In this document: piece after piece, positions 54,372 to 62,929 of the stretch
Position numbering within the stretch: position 1 is the first letter of the stretch
How the letters are laid out: each line of letters opens with the position of its first letter
NCBI RefSeq assembly: GCF_000190755.2
Contig: NZ_JH109152.1
Coordinates: 2,020,485 to 2,084,484 of the forward strand
DNA from: Methylobacter tundripaludum SV96
GTDB taxonomy: Bacteria > Pseudomonadota > Gammaproteobacteria > Methylococcales > Methylomonadaceae
DNA length: 64,000 nucleotides
Reading direction: 5' to 3'
Position numbers and translations under genes: made by a program
The notes under the pieces: generated by a model
Databases searched by the model: none
The model's input: only the letters and a program-made list of their open reading frames with translations
What the model was told of the DNA's origin: nothing

Positions 54372-56238
54372 AGACGGTCAATGTCAATTGGAGCGAAAAA
54401 GCGATTTGGCATTAAGCAGTTATTCCAAGCAAGAACTTTTGGGCTTTATGAGCACGGGAGAACTCATTTTATGTGGGCAGCAGACCGTAACAACGACTTC
54501 GGAAAATAATCAGCGGTTAGAGAGCGATTTATCCACCTATCCTGAGGCGATACAACAGCAAGTCTATTACCGGCTTAAATATCTGAAAAAGGCTGATGAG
54601 CTATTGGGCGAGGAGATTACTTGCCACAGGTTATCGAGAGTCATTAAGTTGGTCGCAGAAGAGTCCAACAATTCCGATCCGCCGTCAGCTCTCACTGTTT
54701 ACCGCTGGTGGAAGCTGTGGATAAAAGCAGATAGGTCTATCACCGCCCTGATTAAATATAAAAAGGGGCCGAAAAATAAGCGAAAAATTGTTAAAGAGTT
54801 GGAGCAGTTAGCACAACAACTCATAGATGAGATTTATCTTAAGTCAGAAGGTGGGAGTATCCAAGATGTTTATGATGCGCTTAAACACAAAATTAAGGCT
54901 CTAAACATCAATCGAAATACACCTCTCCCCATCCCAGGCAAAGCAACATTTTATCGGTACGTCGAAACCTATGATGAATACTTGGTTATGGCGGCCAGAA
55001 AAGGCAAACAAGCAGCTGACAGACATTTCCGAGCCGCCGGTAAAGGGCCAGAACCAAAATACATCCTCGAGCGGGCCGAAGTTGATCATACGCCACTGGA
55101 TTTGTTGATTATCGATGACGTGACCGGTTTAACGATCGGCAGACCCACAGTTACATTCATTATTGACCGCTACTCACGCCTTCCGTTGGGGTTCGAGATT
55201 GGATTTGAGCCACCGTCAGAACTTGCCGTGATGCGTGCTCTCCGGCACGCAATTATGCCGAAAACCTATGTGTCGCAGGAATATCCGGAGGTCGAAAACG
55301 AATGGCTTGCTTACGGGATTAAGGTCAATCTTGTTTGTGACAATGGCTTGGAGTTCCACGCTCACCAATTGCGACGCATGTGCGCAGAATTAAATATCGA
55401 ACTGACTTTCTGCCCGAAAAAACAACCGCATTACAAGGGGGCTATTGAGCGATTTTTAGGTACATATAATCGGCAAGTCAGCCACAAAGTGGCGGGAACG
55501 ACATTTTCCAATATAAAGCAGAGGGGTGATTATGATGCAGAAAATTTAGCCTGCTTAACATTGGCTGAGTTTAAAAAACTGATGCATGTTTGGTTGATTG
55601 ACGTGTATATCCAGGCACCGCATAAAAGTCTTGGCATCACACCCGCGCTGGCCTGGAAAGACGGGCTGGAAATCATTGAGCCGGTTTTGCCGGAAAGCAA
55701 GGAAAAGCTGGATTTGATTTTGGCAATCCAGAAAAGCCGAAAATTAAACCATGAAGGTGTGCAATTTCAAGGATTGATGTTTAACTCAGCGGAATTGGCC
55801 ACTTTGCGCAAACGAGGGGTTGCTAAGGTCAACATTCGAATTAATCCAGAGGATTTGGGCGAGGTCTGGGTGTTTGATGAACATCAGGGAGATTACTTCA
55901 GAGTTCCTTGCACCTACCCCGAGTACGCCAACAAACTCACGCTGGCACAGCATTTACTCATACGCCAACACACCAACCAAACGAATGCGGCACGTGTCGA
56001 TATTGATTTATATCTACGCGGAAAGGAAAAATTGCGCCAGTTAATTGTCGAGGTCAGCAATAGCAAAAAAGTCAGTCAGCGCAAAAAGGCCGCTCGCTAC
56101 AACACCGAAGAGCTTCAACAGGCGGCATTTTCGTCTAACACGCTACCGGAAAAAGTCAGTCAGCAGTCTGACGAAGATTATCGTACTGTCGACATACCTG
56201 ACTTTGACGTGGACAGCAAGGAGGCTGATCATGATTGA
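54295..56238 (+). CDS. tnsB: TnsB-type DDE transposase
   Basis: This is a transposase of 647 residues of the Tn7/Mu (rve) class that binds the ends and joins the 3' strands to the target. An N-terminal beta domain and helix-turn-helix regions (SALTVYRWWKLW; the ATFYRYVETYD segment) precede the RNase H-like core with Asp in VDHTPLDLLIIDD, Asp in VCDNGLEFH and Glu in HYKGAIERFLGTYNRQ. A C-terminal Mu-type barrel and a Lys/Ser-rich tail that should contact TnsC follow. The start at 54295 has GGAG 9 nt upstream; the frame opens at 54280. It overlaps tnsC by 8 bp. Confidence 0.94.
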   Translation: MKLASLHTGQDLILDNVPFRLIRILEDGQCQLERKSDLALSSYSKQELLGFMSTGELILCGQQTVTTTSENNQRLESDLSTYPEAIQQQVYYRLKYLKKADELLGEEITCHRLSRVIKLVAEESNNSDPPSALTVYRWWKLWIKADRSITALIKYKKGPKNKRKIVKELEQLAQQLIDEIYLKSEGGSIQDVYDALKHKIKALNINRNTPLPIPGKATFYRYVETYDEYLVMAARKGKQAADRHFRAAGKGPEPKYILERAEVDHTPLDLLIIDDVTGLTIGRPTVTFIIDRYSRLPLGFEIGFEPPSELAVMRALRHAIMPKTYVSQEYPEVENEWLAYGIKVNLVCDNGLEFHAHQLRRMCAELNIELTFCPKKQPHYKGAIERFLGTYNRQVSHKVAGTTFSNIKQRGDYDAENLACLTLAEFKKLMHVWLIDVYIQAPHKSLGITPALAWKDGLEIIEPVLPESKEKLDLILAIQKSRKLNHEGVQFQGLMFNSAELATLRKRGVAKVNIRINPEDLGEVWVFDEHQGDYFRVPCTYPEYANKLTLAQHLLIRQHTNQTNAARVDIDLYLRGKEKLRQLIVEVSNSKKVSQRKKAARYNTEELQQAAFSSNTLPEKVSQQSDEDYRTVDIPDFDVDSKEADHD

Positions 56239-57202
56239 CCAAAGCATGCTCAATCAAACATGGGCCGTCGTGTCCAGACTCATTATTAAGCATCCTGCGT
56301 TTAATGAAGCCTATCAATTACTTAAAGAGGCTTATCTATTTAATCAGCAAACTGGGTTAACCAAAAATTATTGGGTAGTCGGTCCAACGGGTACCGGCAA
56401 AACCACCCTAATGGATATGCTGGTTAAAGAGTTTCCACCAGTCGAACGCGTAGATCGTAAGAGTATTCCCGTATTGGCAATCAATATTCCTGCCTTGCCT
56501 ACCATCAAAAATCTGGCTGAAGAAATGCTTGTTCAGTTGGGCGATCCGATTTTTTATCGGGGGTCGGCTATCGATAAAACCATACGTATCTTGCATTTAA
56601 TCAAAGTCTGCAATGTCAGACTGATTTTGTTTGATGAAATGCAACATTTTGTCGACCGAGGCCATAAAAGAGCACCGGCAGAAGTAGCCGACTGGCTTAA
56701 AACCCTGATTGATAAAGCCCAGGTATCAACGGTGATTATGGGGCTGGAGCGTACGCAAATCATTCTGGATGCCAACGAGCAACTACGTCGTCGCTTTTGT
56801 CGCCGCATCGATTTAAAACCCTTCGACTTAGAGTGCCCGACCAGCCGAAGTCACTTTCTCGGCGTCATAAAAAGAATTGATGAGGCATTGGCCATGTTGT
56901 CCCCACTGGACTTACAGCAAGACGGTATTGTCAGGCAATTACACTTTGCCACTAACGGGACTATGGACTACATGGTCAAACTGATGCTGGGCGCTTATCA
57001 AATCGCGACAAATCGCCATTTACCGGGAATAGACCGGCAATGTCTGGAACAGGCTTTCAGCGACTCAATCTGGGTTGAAGGTGTGGGTAAGATGAACCCG
57101 TTTCACCCGCAGTTTATTGGTCAAAGGTTGGATCAGCGCGGTATGGTCTTCTATAAGGCCCCTATGTTAGAGGTTATTCGGAGCCAGGAGAAAAAGTTAT
57201 GA
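56231..57202 (+). CDS. tnsC: TnsC/TniB-type AAA+ transposition regulator
   Basis: This 323-residue ATPase links target recognition to the transposase. It shows Walker A GPTGTGKTT (about 51-59), Walker B LILFDEMQHF (about 131-140), sensor 1 in STVIMGLER and the arginine segment LRRRFCRRIDL. The length fits the TnsC/TniB group and is shorter than TnsC of canonical Tn7. Start ATG 56231 lies inside the tnsB end (8-bp overlap); the open frame upstream to 56045 is tnsB sequence in another frame. It overlaps tniQ by 4 bp. Confidence 0.93.
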   Translation: MIDQSMLNQTWAVVSRLIIKHPAFNEAYQLLKEAYLFNQQTGLTKNYWVVGPTGTGKTTLMDMLVKEFPPVERVDRKSIPVLAINIPALPTIKNLAEEMLVQLGDPIFYRGSAIDKTIRILHLIKVCNVRLILFDEMQHFVDRGHKRAPAEVADWLKTLIDKAQVSTVIMGLERTQIILDANEQLRRRFCRRIDLKPFDLECPTSRSHFLGVIKRIDEALAMLSPLDLQQDGIVRQLHFATNGTMDYMVKLMLGAYQIATNRHLPGIDRQCLEQAFSDSIWVEGVGKMNPFHPQFIGQRLDQRGMVFYKAPMLEVIRSQEKKL

Positions 57203-59043
57203 CGGACGCACAATTAACCCTCATCTGCCCACCAGTCCGTACCAACTGTTTCTCCGATGAAAATCCCATTAGCTTTCTGGTTCGGCTTGCCAACCTGAAC
57301 AAGTATCCTGTCTATCGATGGCTACTCTCCGGTAAAGGGGCGGGAACAATCAATTATGAGCTGTTATATCGCACCCTGTTGGCAACAGATTGGGCTGGAT
57401 ATGAGCAAACCGTTCCTGAGCTTCAGGCAATATGTGCTTTACCCAATATCCATATCAACTCCTCGCGGCTACGCTATTGCCCACTATGCCTTCAGGAAGA
57501 GTCATACTGGCGCATGGGTTGGCAACTAAAACTGTCTGTAGCCTGTGCCAGACACCAAGTATGGTTACATGACTTATGCCCACACTGCCAAAAGGATCAA
57601 AGCATTCTGAAAGTTGATGAAAATCAATCTGAATGCCTTGAGCAACTGGCAAACGCAGAAGCGATTCCCGTCCCATTATCCGTCCTCCGGATGCAGCAAT
57701 TTCTGGAAGAAGGCTTATTGAATCAAGACAATCCATTATTCGACGCTAACAATCAGCCAACAATGGTGGAACGCTGTGAGCTGATGGTATTCATGTTGAA
57801 ATGGCTGGGCGTTGGAGAGGACCTGGCCAAGCCTGCCAGGAAAAAATTCGAGTATGTCAGTGGTTTTCAGGATAAGGCTATTCAATGTGCCGAAGCGCTT
57901 TTTTCCGATCAGAGTGGTTTCTGGCGTTATTTACAAACGATACACTTGTTTCATGCAAGCTACATTGGCATCCAACAGAAAAGGCTAGTGTATTTTTACC
58001 GCGAATTCTTCAAACAATTTTCAGCGCCGTCGTTTCAGTCATTAAGATATGTGGTCGAGAATTATGCCGTAATGAACTTAATCCGGGATATAACCGAAAA
58101 GCACACGCTTTTTACTCCAAACGCCAAAAAAGTTCAGCTATGGTACTCATTCCAAAAAGCCTGTAAAGAATATGGTATTGCCAGCTCCGTGTTGAGTAGA
58201 GCAATTACGGATAAACAGGTCAACGTCCATCACGAGTATGCCGAGAAATACACCAAAAGCTCAGTGTATCGTCCTGACTTGGAAAAAATTTTGCCCCATC
58301 TAAAAAGGTTAATCCCTGCAAGTTTTGCCGCCCAAATTTTGGGAGTAACCAAAGCCCAGTTTTCTCAGTTGCAAAACAGTGGTTGCTTTAAGTTTGAAAT
58401 ACCACCGCGTAGAGACTATTGTTCCACATGGCAATACTCACAACCTGAACTCAGCGCCATCATCGAAAATATCAACAGGGGAGCTGCACCAATCACCACA
58501 GCTTGCCTAACCATATCTCAAATCATGCAATACCAGATCCAAGGCAGGATTGAAATGCCCTTTTTGCAACTGATCAAAGCAATACTATCAGGCCAGCTCG
58601 TCGTCAGAAAATCCGATCCTCAAATACTAAAAATACGTGCATTATCCATTGATGGGGAAGAATTCATGCGCTGGTTAAATAATCTGCGTCCCACTCCTGA
58701 GTATGTGTCAGTTACCGAAGCGTCTAAGTTATTAGGCGTGAACGAAGAATTCACCTATCAGCTGGTAAACCGTGGCTACCTCCATCATAAAATTGACTCC
58801 AGAAACGCTAAAGTCATTTTTCCCGATCATATAAGGCGATTTAAACAAGAGTATGTAATTTTATCCAAACTCTCGGAAGAGTCCGAAATCAGTTCAGCAA
58901 AAATTGTTGAAATCTTGGAGCCACTCGAAATATTCCCCGTTGACCACAATAACTCTTACAAGCTTAGGCAAAAGCTATATACCCGTGCTGACATTCTGAA
59001 GACAAGCTTACTTTATCGTTTTGTTCAACATTTACCGGAATAA
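57199..59043 (+). CDS. tniQ: Long TniQ/TnsD-type target selector
   Basis: This is a 614-residue protein. The N-terminal TniQ domain has PISFLVRLANLNKYPVYRWL and a zinc-binding cluster: Cys94, Cys97 (YCPLC), Cys116, His119 (CARH), Cys127, Cys130 (CPHC). The long C-terminal region holds at least two helix-turn-helix-like modules (IPASFAAQILGVTKAQFSQLQNSGCF near 371-397; VTEASKLLGVNEEFTYQLVNRGYL near 510-534). That size and make-up is TnsD-like, meaning a protein that reads a fixed attachment sequence itself, unlike short TniQ of CRISPR-associated elements. It is the last gene of the tns operon. Confidence 0.93.
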   Translation: MTDAQLTLICPPVRTNCFSDENPISFLVRLANLNKYPVYRWLLSGKGAGTINYELLYRTLLATDWAGYEQTVPELQAICALPNIHINSSRLRYCPLCLQEESYWRMGWQLKLSVACARHQVWLHDLCPHCQKDQSILKVDENQSECLEQLANAEAIPVPLSVLRMQQFLEEGLLNQDNPLFDANNQPTMVERCELMVFMLKWLGVGEDLAKPARKKFEYVSGFQDKAIQCAEALFSDQSGFWRYLQTIHLFHASYIGIQQKRLVYFYREFFKQFSAPSFQSLRYVVENYAVMNLIRDITEKHTLFTPNAKKVQLWYSFQKACKEYGIASSVLSRAITDKQVNVHHEYAEKYTKSSVYRPDLEKILPHLKRLIPASFAAQILGVTKAQFSQLQNSGCFKFEIPPRRDYCSTWQYSQPELSAIIENINRGAAPITTACLTISQIMQYQIQGRIEMPFLQLIKAILSGQLVVRKSDPQILKIRALSIDGEEFMRWLNNLRPTPEYVSVTEASKLLGVNEEFTYQLVNRGYLHHKIDSRNAKVIFPDHIRRFKQEYVILSKLSEESEISSAKIVEILEPLEIFPVDHNNSYKLRQKLYTRADILKTSLLYRFVQHLPE

Positions 59044-59359
59044 TTGTCATGTAAACAGCCGCCATAAAGCAAGATAACAGCCATGACTAAGGCAAAACTG
59101 GTACCAGTCCGGGTTTTTGCCTTAATGCAATGCAACTTCATAGTTGGTTAAAAAGAAGGTTTTCACTACATATTTTTACTGATATTGCTGTGTATTCTGA
59201 TGAAATCCATAGCTGATTCCATTCGCAAACCAACTAGGTTTTCCGATTTTAAAACAGCCACCAATTTCGACACAACTTGGCTGAATTTTAAATTCTTGAG
59301 TTCGGCCATAACCGGTCTATCAACAATTTCAGGTTAACCCTACGTCATTAACTTTGGAG
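59044..59359. other. Intergenic region after tniQ
   Basis: This stretch of 316 bp without a gene contains the terminator-like hairpin at 59089-59123. I found no copies of the 21-bp end repeats here, so the second end of the transposon is not evident. Confidence 0.5.
59089..59123 (+). terminator. Nested hairpin after tniQ
   Basis: AAGGCAAAA (59089-59097) pairs with TTTTGCCTT (59115-59123), with a palindrome CTGGTACCAG inside. It lies 46 bp after the tniQ stop and probably ends the tns transcript. Confidence 0.6.
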
Positions 59360-59824
59360 TCAAGAGGCGGGCGCGACAGCAGGCGTCCCCTTGAGCGCAG
59401 TGTTATGAATAACAATTCTCTCAACGGATTCATTTCTATATAGAACCGCTTCGTTACCAAGCCAGTATGCGCAATGTGATGCACTACAGAAGATTGGCTT
59501 TCCTATGACAGGAGCAGCGTTATTAGGGAGATAGAGGGTAACGAAACCCTCTTTGCTTTTGGTGGCGTCCTCAATGAAATGTAATTCATGCTCTTTGCCG
59601 CTTTTTGTGGCGTAGATAGCGACTACGAGTAACGCGACGAATATAAGAAAACCGCTAATTACGTAAATGACGGCCGTAGCCACTTTATCAACCAACTGAA
59701 CCGCACTCTCCGACAGTGGATCTCTATTCGACGGCTGACGCAGCCTAGATGCAAGCAAATGTCCCCAACTGCGAACGCGCTGGTTGGAAGATATAACTGC
59801 TGCTAGAACCGCCGTATCAACCAA
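59360..59824 (-). CDS. Orphan single-pass membrane protein
   Basis: This 154-residue protein has one clear transmembrane helix (VATAVIYVISGFLIFVALLVVAIYA, about 48-72) after a polar N-terminal part, and a C-terminal domain with a C-x4-C pair (IFCSASHCAYWLG). I recognise no family. The sequence is richer in GC than the tns genes. It lies between the tns operon and the IS91-type element and may be cargo or a hitchhiker. Confidence 0.5.
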   Translation of the reverse strand: MVDTAVLAAVISSNQRVRSWGHLLASRLRQPSNRDPLSESAVQLVDKVATAVIYVISGFLIFVALLVVAIYATKSGKEHELHFIEDATKSKEGFVTLYLPNNAAPVIGKPIFCSASHCAYWLGNEAVLYRNESVERIVIHNTALKGTPAVAPAS

Positions 59825-60243
59825 CAGGGCCGTAAGACCGATCCTGGCCGGACTGCTGCGTCATTCGTGAAAGACCGAGTTTGTTAAGGGTTGTCAGATG
59901 CCTGCCCTCCTGCGCAAGACTGCAAGACGCGACAGAACTGGGTGGGCAGGCGTCGGACAAGCCTCGAGGGAGGAAACCGCGGGCTACGCAGCAGTGGACT
60001 AGAACAGGGGATGGACTATGGAGATTTAACAGGTGGCTGTACGGGTTAACCTGGCTCTCATGTTGGTCAGCCGAGGCCCGATATAGCCCAGTAGGTCCAT
60101 CTCACAGTCTATGCGCCTGATTTTTCGTGGCGGTGGCGAGCAAAAAATAGGGATTTTACGCCACCAGGCCAAGCCTTCCCGTATCGGCTCTAACCGCCGA
60201 TAAACCAGTGGCAGGTGATTTGGCGTTTGGCAGGCACTTGTTT
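59825..60243. other. Non-coding flank of the IS91-type element
   Basis: This stretch of 419 bp without a secure gene contains an inverted repeat GCCTGCCC (59900-59907) with GGGCAGGC (59944-59951) and a GATGGACTATGG/GTCCATC-type dyad further on. IS91-family elements end in such subterminal hairpins, so one terminus probably lies here. I cannot place it exactly. Confidence 0.4.
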
Positions 60244-61443
60244 TCATGCCGTACCTCGTTGCCAAGGTGGCGCTCGAATCGGCTGTTTGCGCGCTAAGAT
60301 TTCGACGATGATCATGGCCGCACCGCAGTCGGGACAGGTGAAAGTCGGCTGGGCCGATTGTCCTACCGCATCGGTATCCCCACCGTTGAGTTCACTGTCG
60401 GTCGGCATAACCTGCAGTAGTTTACGTACCTGCGCAAGCTGTTCACGGCGGCCGCAATTGGCGAGCAAGCCATAATGACGAATGCGATGGAAGCCACTGG
60501 GCAACACATGCAACAGGAAGCGGCGGATAAACTCGTCGGTAGTGAGCGTCATGGTTTTATGCCGCGTCTTGCCCTTGGCTCGGTAGTCTTTCCAGCGGAA
60601 CGTGACGCCGCGCTCGTCCAGGGCAATCAGGCGTGAGTTGGCGATTGCCACCCGGTGGGTATAACGCGACAGATAAGCCAATACCGCCGAAGGCCCTGCA
60701 AACGGGCGTTTGGCGTAGACCACCCATTCGCACTTTTTAAGTGGCACGAGCCAATCAGCAAAGGCCGAGGCGTCAGCCAGATGGGCATGCTCACCGAAGA
60801 ACTGCAATTGTCCTGCCGCCTGCGCTTTGCTGAGTTCTTCCAGAAAACGCCGTCGAAACAGCCGTGACAGCACGCGTACCGATAAAAAGAAGCCCGGTTT
60901 GCAAGCCACCCATCGCTTGCCGTCTACGGATAAGCCGCCGCCGGGAACGATGCCGTGCACATGCGGATGATGAGTTAACGCCGAGCCCCAGGTATGCAGA
61001 ATCAAGGTGGCTCCGATCCGTGCGCCCAGATGTTTAGGGTCTGCGGCGATGGTGCGCAGCGTCTCGGCGGCAACCTCAAACAGCAAGCCATAGATCACTG
61101 ACTTGTTGGTGTAAGCGATGGCGCTGATCGGCGCGGGCAAGGTGAACACCAGATGGTAATAGTCCACCGGTAACAGATCGGCCTGCCGGGCTTCGAGCCA
61201 CCGTTTAGCCGCACTGGCCTGGCATTTTGGGCAGTGCCGGTTACGGCAAGAGTTGTAGGCAATTTCGTCATGCTCACAGGCGGAGCAGTGCAACACATGC
61301 CCACCCAAGGTCGAGGTACGACACTGTTCGATGGCGGACATGACTTTCAGTTGCCCCAGACTTAAGTGGGTTTGCTGAGCTTGTCGCCAAGCGGGTCCGT
61401 GGGTGCGGAAGATATCCGCCACCTCCAGTGCGGGACGCACCAT
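60244..61443 (-). CDS. IS91-family rolling-circle transposase
   Basis: This 399-residue transposase has an N-terminal zinc ribbon (HCSACEHDEIAYNSCRNRHCPKCQ), the HUH metal-binding motif in HPHVHGIVPGGG, and the catalytic tyrosine region YLSRYTHRVAI. A C-terminal zinc pair (CPDCGAAM) follows. Such enzymes nick one strand and move DNA by rolling-circle replication, sometimes carrying adjacent genes. It lies 9 bp downstream of a tyrosine recombinase gene, a pairing seen in a subgroup of IS91 elements. Confidence 0.93.
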   Translation of the reverse strand: MVRPALEVADIFRTHGPAWRQAQQTHLSLGQLKVMSAIEQCRTSTLGGHVLHCSACEHDEIAYNSCRNRHCPKCQASAAKRWLEARQADLLPVDYYHLVFTLPAPISAIAYTNKSVIYGLLFEVAAETLRTIAADPKHLGARIGATLILHTWGSALTHHPHVHGIVPGGGLSVDGKRWVACKPGFFLSVRVLSRLFRRRFLEELSKAQAAGQLQFFGEHAHLADASAFADWLVPLKKCEWVVYAKRPFAGPSAVLAYLSRYTHRVAIANSRLIALDERGVTFRWKDYRAKGKTRHKTMTLTTDEFIRRFLLHVLPSGFHRIRHYGLLANCGRREQLAQVRKLLQVMPTDSELNGGDTDAVGQSAQPTFTCPDCGAAMIIVEILARKQPIRAPPWQRGTA

Positions 61444-61452
61444 GACCTTAGT

Positions 61453-62328
61453 CTACACCGGTTGCAATGTCTCCAGTGGACTGACCACCTCACGCAGGAT
61501 ATCGGTGGCTACCTGGGCATAGAGCGCCGTGGTCTCCAGCTTCTTGTGACCGAGTAACACCTGGATCACCCGAATATCCACCTTCTGTTCCAGCAAATGA
61601 GTGGCAAAGCTGTGCCTCAGCGTATGCATCGATACCCGCTTGTCAATTCGCGCCGCCTCAGCAGCGGCATGGATGGCCCGGTTGAGTTGACGGGTGCTGA
61701 GTGGATCGATGGGGTCCAAGCCAGGAAATAGCCAGCCACCTTGGAGCATTTTGCCTTGTGCATGGGCAAACTTCCACCAGGCGCGCAACCGTTCCAACAG
61801 CACCGGCGACAGCATGGCATAACGATCCTTGCTGCCTTTACCCTGTTCGATGCGCAGCGTCATACGCTGGCTGTCGATATCACCGACCTTCAGCGACACC
61901 ACCTCGCTGGCACGTAAGCCGGCGCCGTAAGCCACCGATAACGCTGTCTGGTGCTTGAGATTGTCAACGGCGGCGATCAGGCGAGCCACCTCTTCACGAC
62001 TCAATACCACCGGCAGTTTGTGAGGTACATGCACCGGGTGCATCTTAGTCAACAACTCAGGGCGGTCTAGCGTCGTTTCAAAGAGAAACTTGAGCCCGGT
62101 GAGGGTCGCATTCAATGAAATCGGCGAAATACCGTGATCAACCAAGTGCAATTGATAACGGCGTAAATCTTCGACGCTGGCTGTATCAGGCGAACGTCCC
62201 AGGAAACCCGCGAATCGTTTCACAACACGGATATAACTGGCCTGGGTTTTGGGGGAAAGTTTGCGCATCCGCATGTCGTCGATCATACGTTGGCGCAACG
62301 GGGTAATGGGTTTACTTGTCGAAGTCAT
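61453..62328 (-). CDS. Tyrosine recombinase of the IS91-type element
   Basis: This is a site-specific recombinase of 291 residues. It has an N-terminal SAM-like core-binding domain (LRQRMIDDMRMRKLSPKTQASYIRVVKRFAGFLG) and a catalytic domain with Arg in GAGLRASEVVSL, H-x-x-R in HTLRHSFATH, the His of LGHKKLETT and the nucleophile in ALYAQV. The start at 62328 (MTSTSKPITP) has an ideal AGGAG upstream; the frame opens at 62367. It is cotranscribed with the downstream IS91-type transposase. Confidence 0.92.
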   Translation of the reverse strand: MTSTSKPITPLRQRMIDDMRMRKLSPKTQASYIRVVKRFAGFLGRSPDTASVEDLRRYQLHLVDHGISPISLNATLTGLKFLFETTLDRPELLTKMHPVHVPHKLPVVLSREEVARLIAAVDNLKHQTALSVAYGAGLRASEVVSLKVGDIDSQRMTLRIEQGKGSKDRYAMLSPVLLERLRAWWKFAHAQGKMLQGGWLFPGLDPIDPLSTRQLNRAIHAAAEAARIDKRVSMHTLRHSFATHLLEQKVDIRVIQVLLGHKKLETTALYAQVATDILREVVSPLETLQPV

Positions 62329-62367
62329 GACACTGCTCCTATCTTGAAACAAGGCGGATTGCCTCAT

Positions 62368-62751
62368 TCCTTAACATAGGAAACAGTCACACTCTTTCAA
62401 CCACCCTCAAGCTTATGATCGCAGCCTCAATACCGCGTGAGCGGTTTAGTCCAACGACCCACAACTGCCGGTCGACTATACTTTTTACGCTTCACTAAAC
62501 CGGACAGTCGTGACTTACCCCAAAACGACCTGATGCGGTCACTCATTGATAGTAACCGTCGGGCTGTTGATTGCGGGTTAAAGTGTCCAAGCCCCAGGGC
62601 TGGCACCAGTAGAAATTTGACTATTTAACAACCGCATTAGTTGAAACGGATAAATCTTTTTGTTGTGCCAAAAATCAAGATCTTTGACGCAACTTTTCAC
62701 CTTTGATAAAACAACGACTTAATTGTGTCATAAATCAGGGGCAAAAAGACC
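62368..62751. other. Intergenic region with IS-end remnants
   Basis: This stretch of 384 bp without a secure gene carries GGTTTAGT (about 62443) with ACTAAACC (about 62494), forming an inverted repeat. No clear target duplication is seen. The part just before 62752 is probably the promoter region of the truncated resolvase. Confidence 0.4.
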
Positions 62752-62883
62752 ATGAAAACCGGCTATGCGCGTGTGTCAACGGACGAGGAAAATTCGAGCC
62801 TACAAACTGACACACTCAAAGCGGAGGGGTGCGAAAAGATTTTTACCGACAAAGCAAGCGGGGCGAAAGCCAAGCGGTTATAA
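62752..62883 (+). pseudogene. Truncated serine resolvase (N-terminal stub)
   Basis: This frame of 43 residues begins [20 protein letters not shown] and continues [18 protein letters not shown], which is the opening of a Tn3-type or plasmid resolvase with the catalytic Ser in ARVST. It ends after about a quarter of the usual length at a TAA, then unrelated sequence follows. It marks the junction of a former mobile element. Confidence 0.8.
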
Positions 62884-62929
62884 TTGGCAAAGTGCCTAAA
62901 GGCTATTACTTTAAATAAACCACTACATT

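Noticed and set aside
56045-56230. Upstream extension of tnsC
   Set aside because: It overlaps tnsB coding in another frame; the ATG at 56231 fits TnsC proteins and the operon pattern.
52120-59359. CRISPR-associated transposon
   Set aside because: The tns genes are present, but there are no cas genes, no repeat-spacer array, and tniQ is long and TnsD-like.
59900-59951. Possible integron attC site
   Set aside because: An inverted repeat exists, but the inner and outer core sites of attC were not found and no integron integrase is present (the tyrosine recombinase lacks an IntI-type context).
62428-62432. ATACC as the second copy of the transposon target duplication
   Set aside because: It matches the 5 bp before 52130, but no inverted TGTCGG end or 21-bp repeats precede it, and a 5-mer match is expected by chance.
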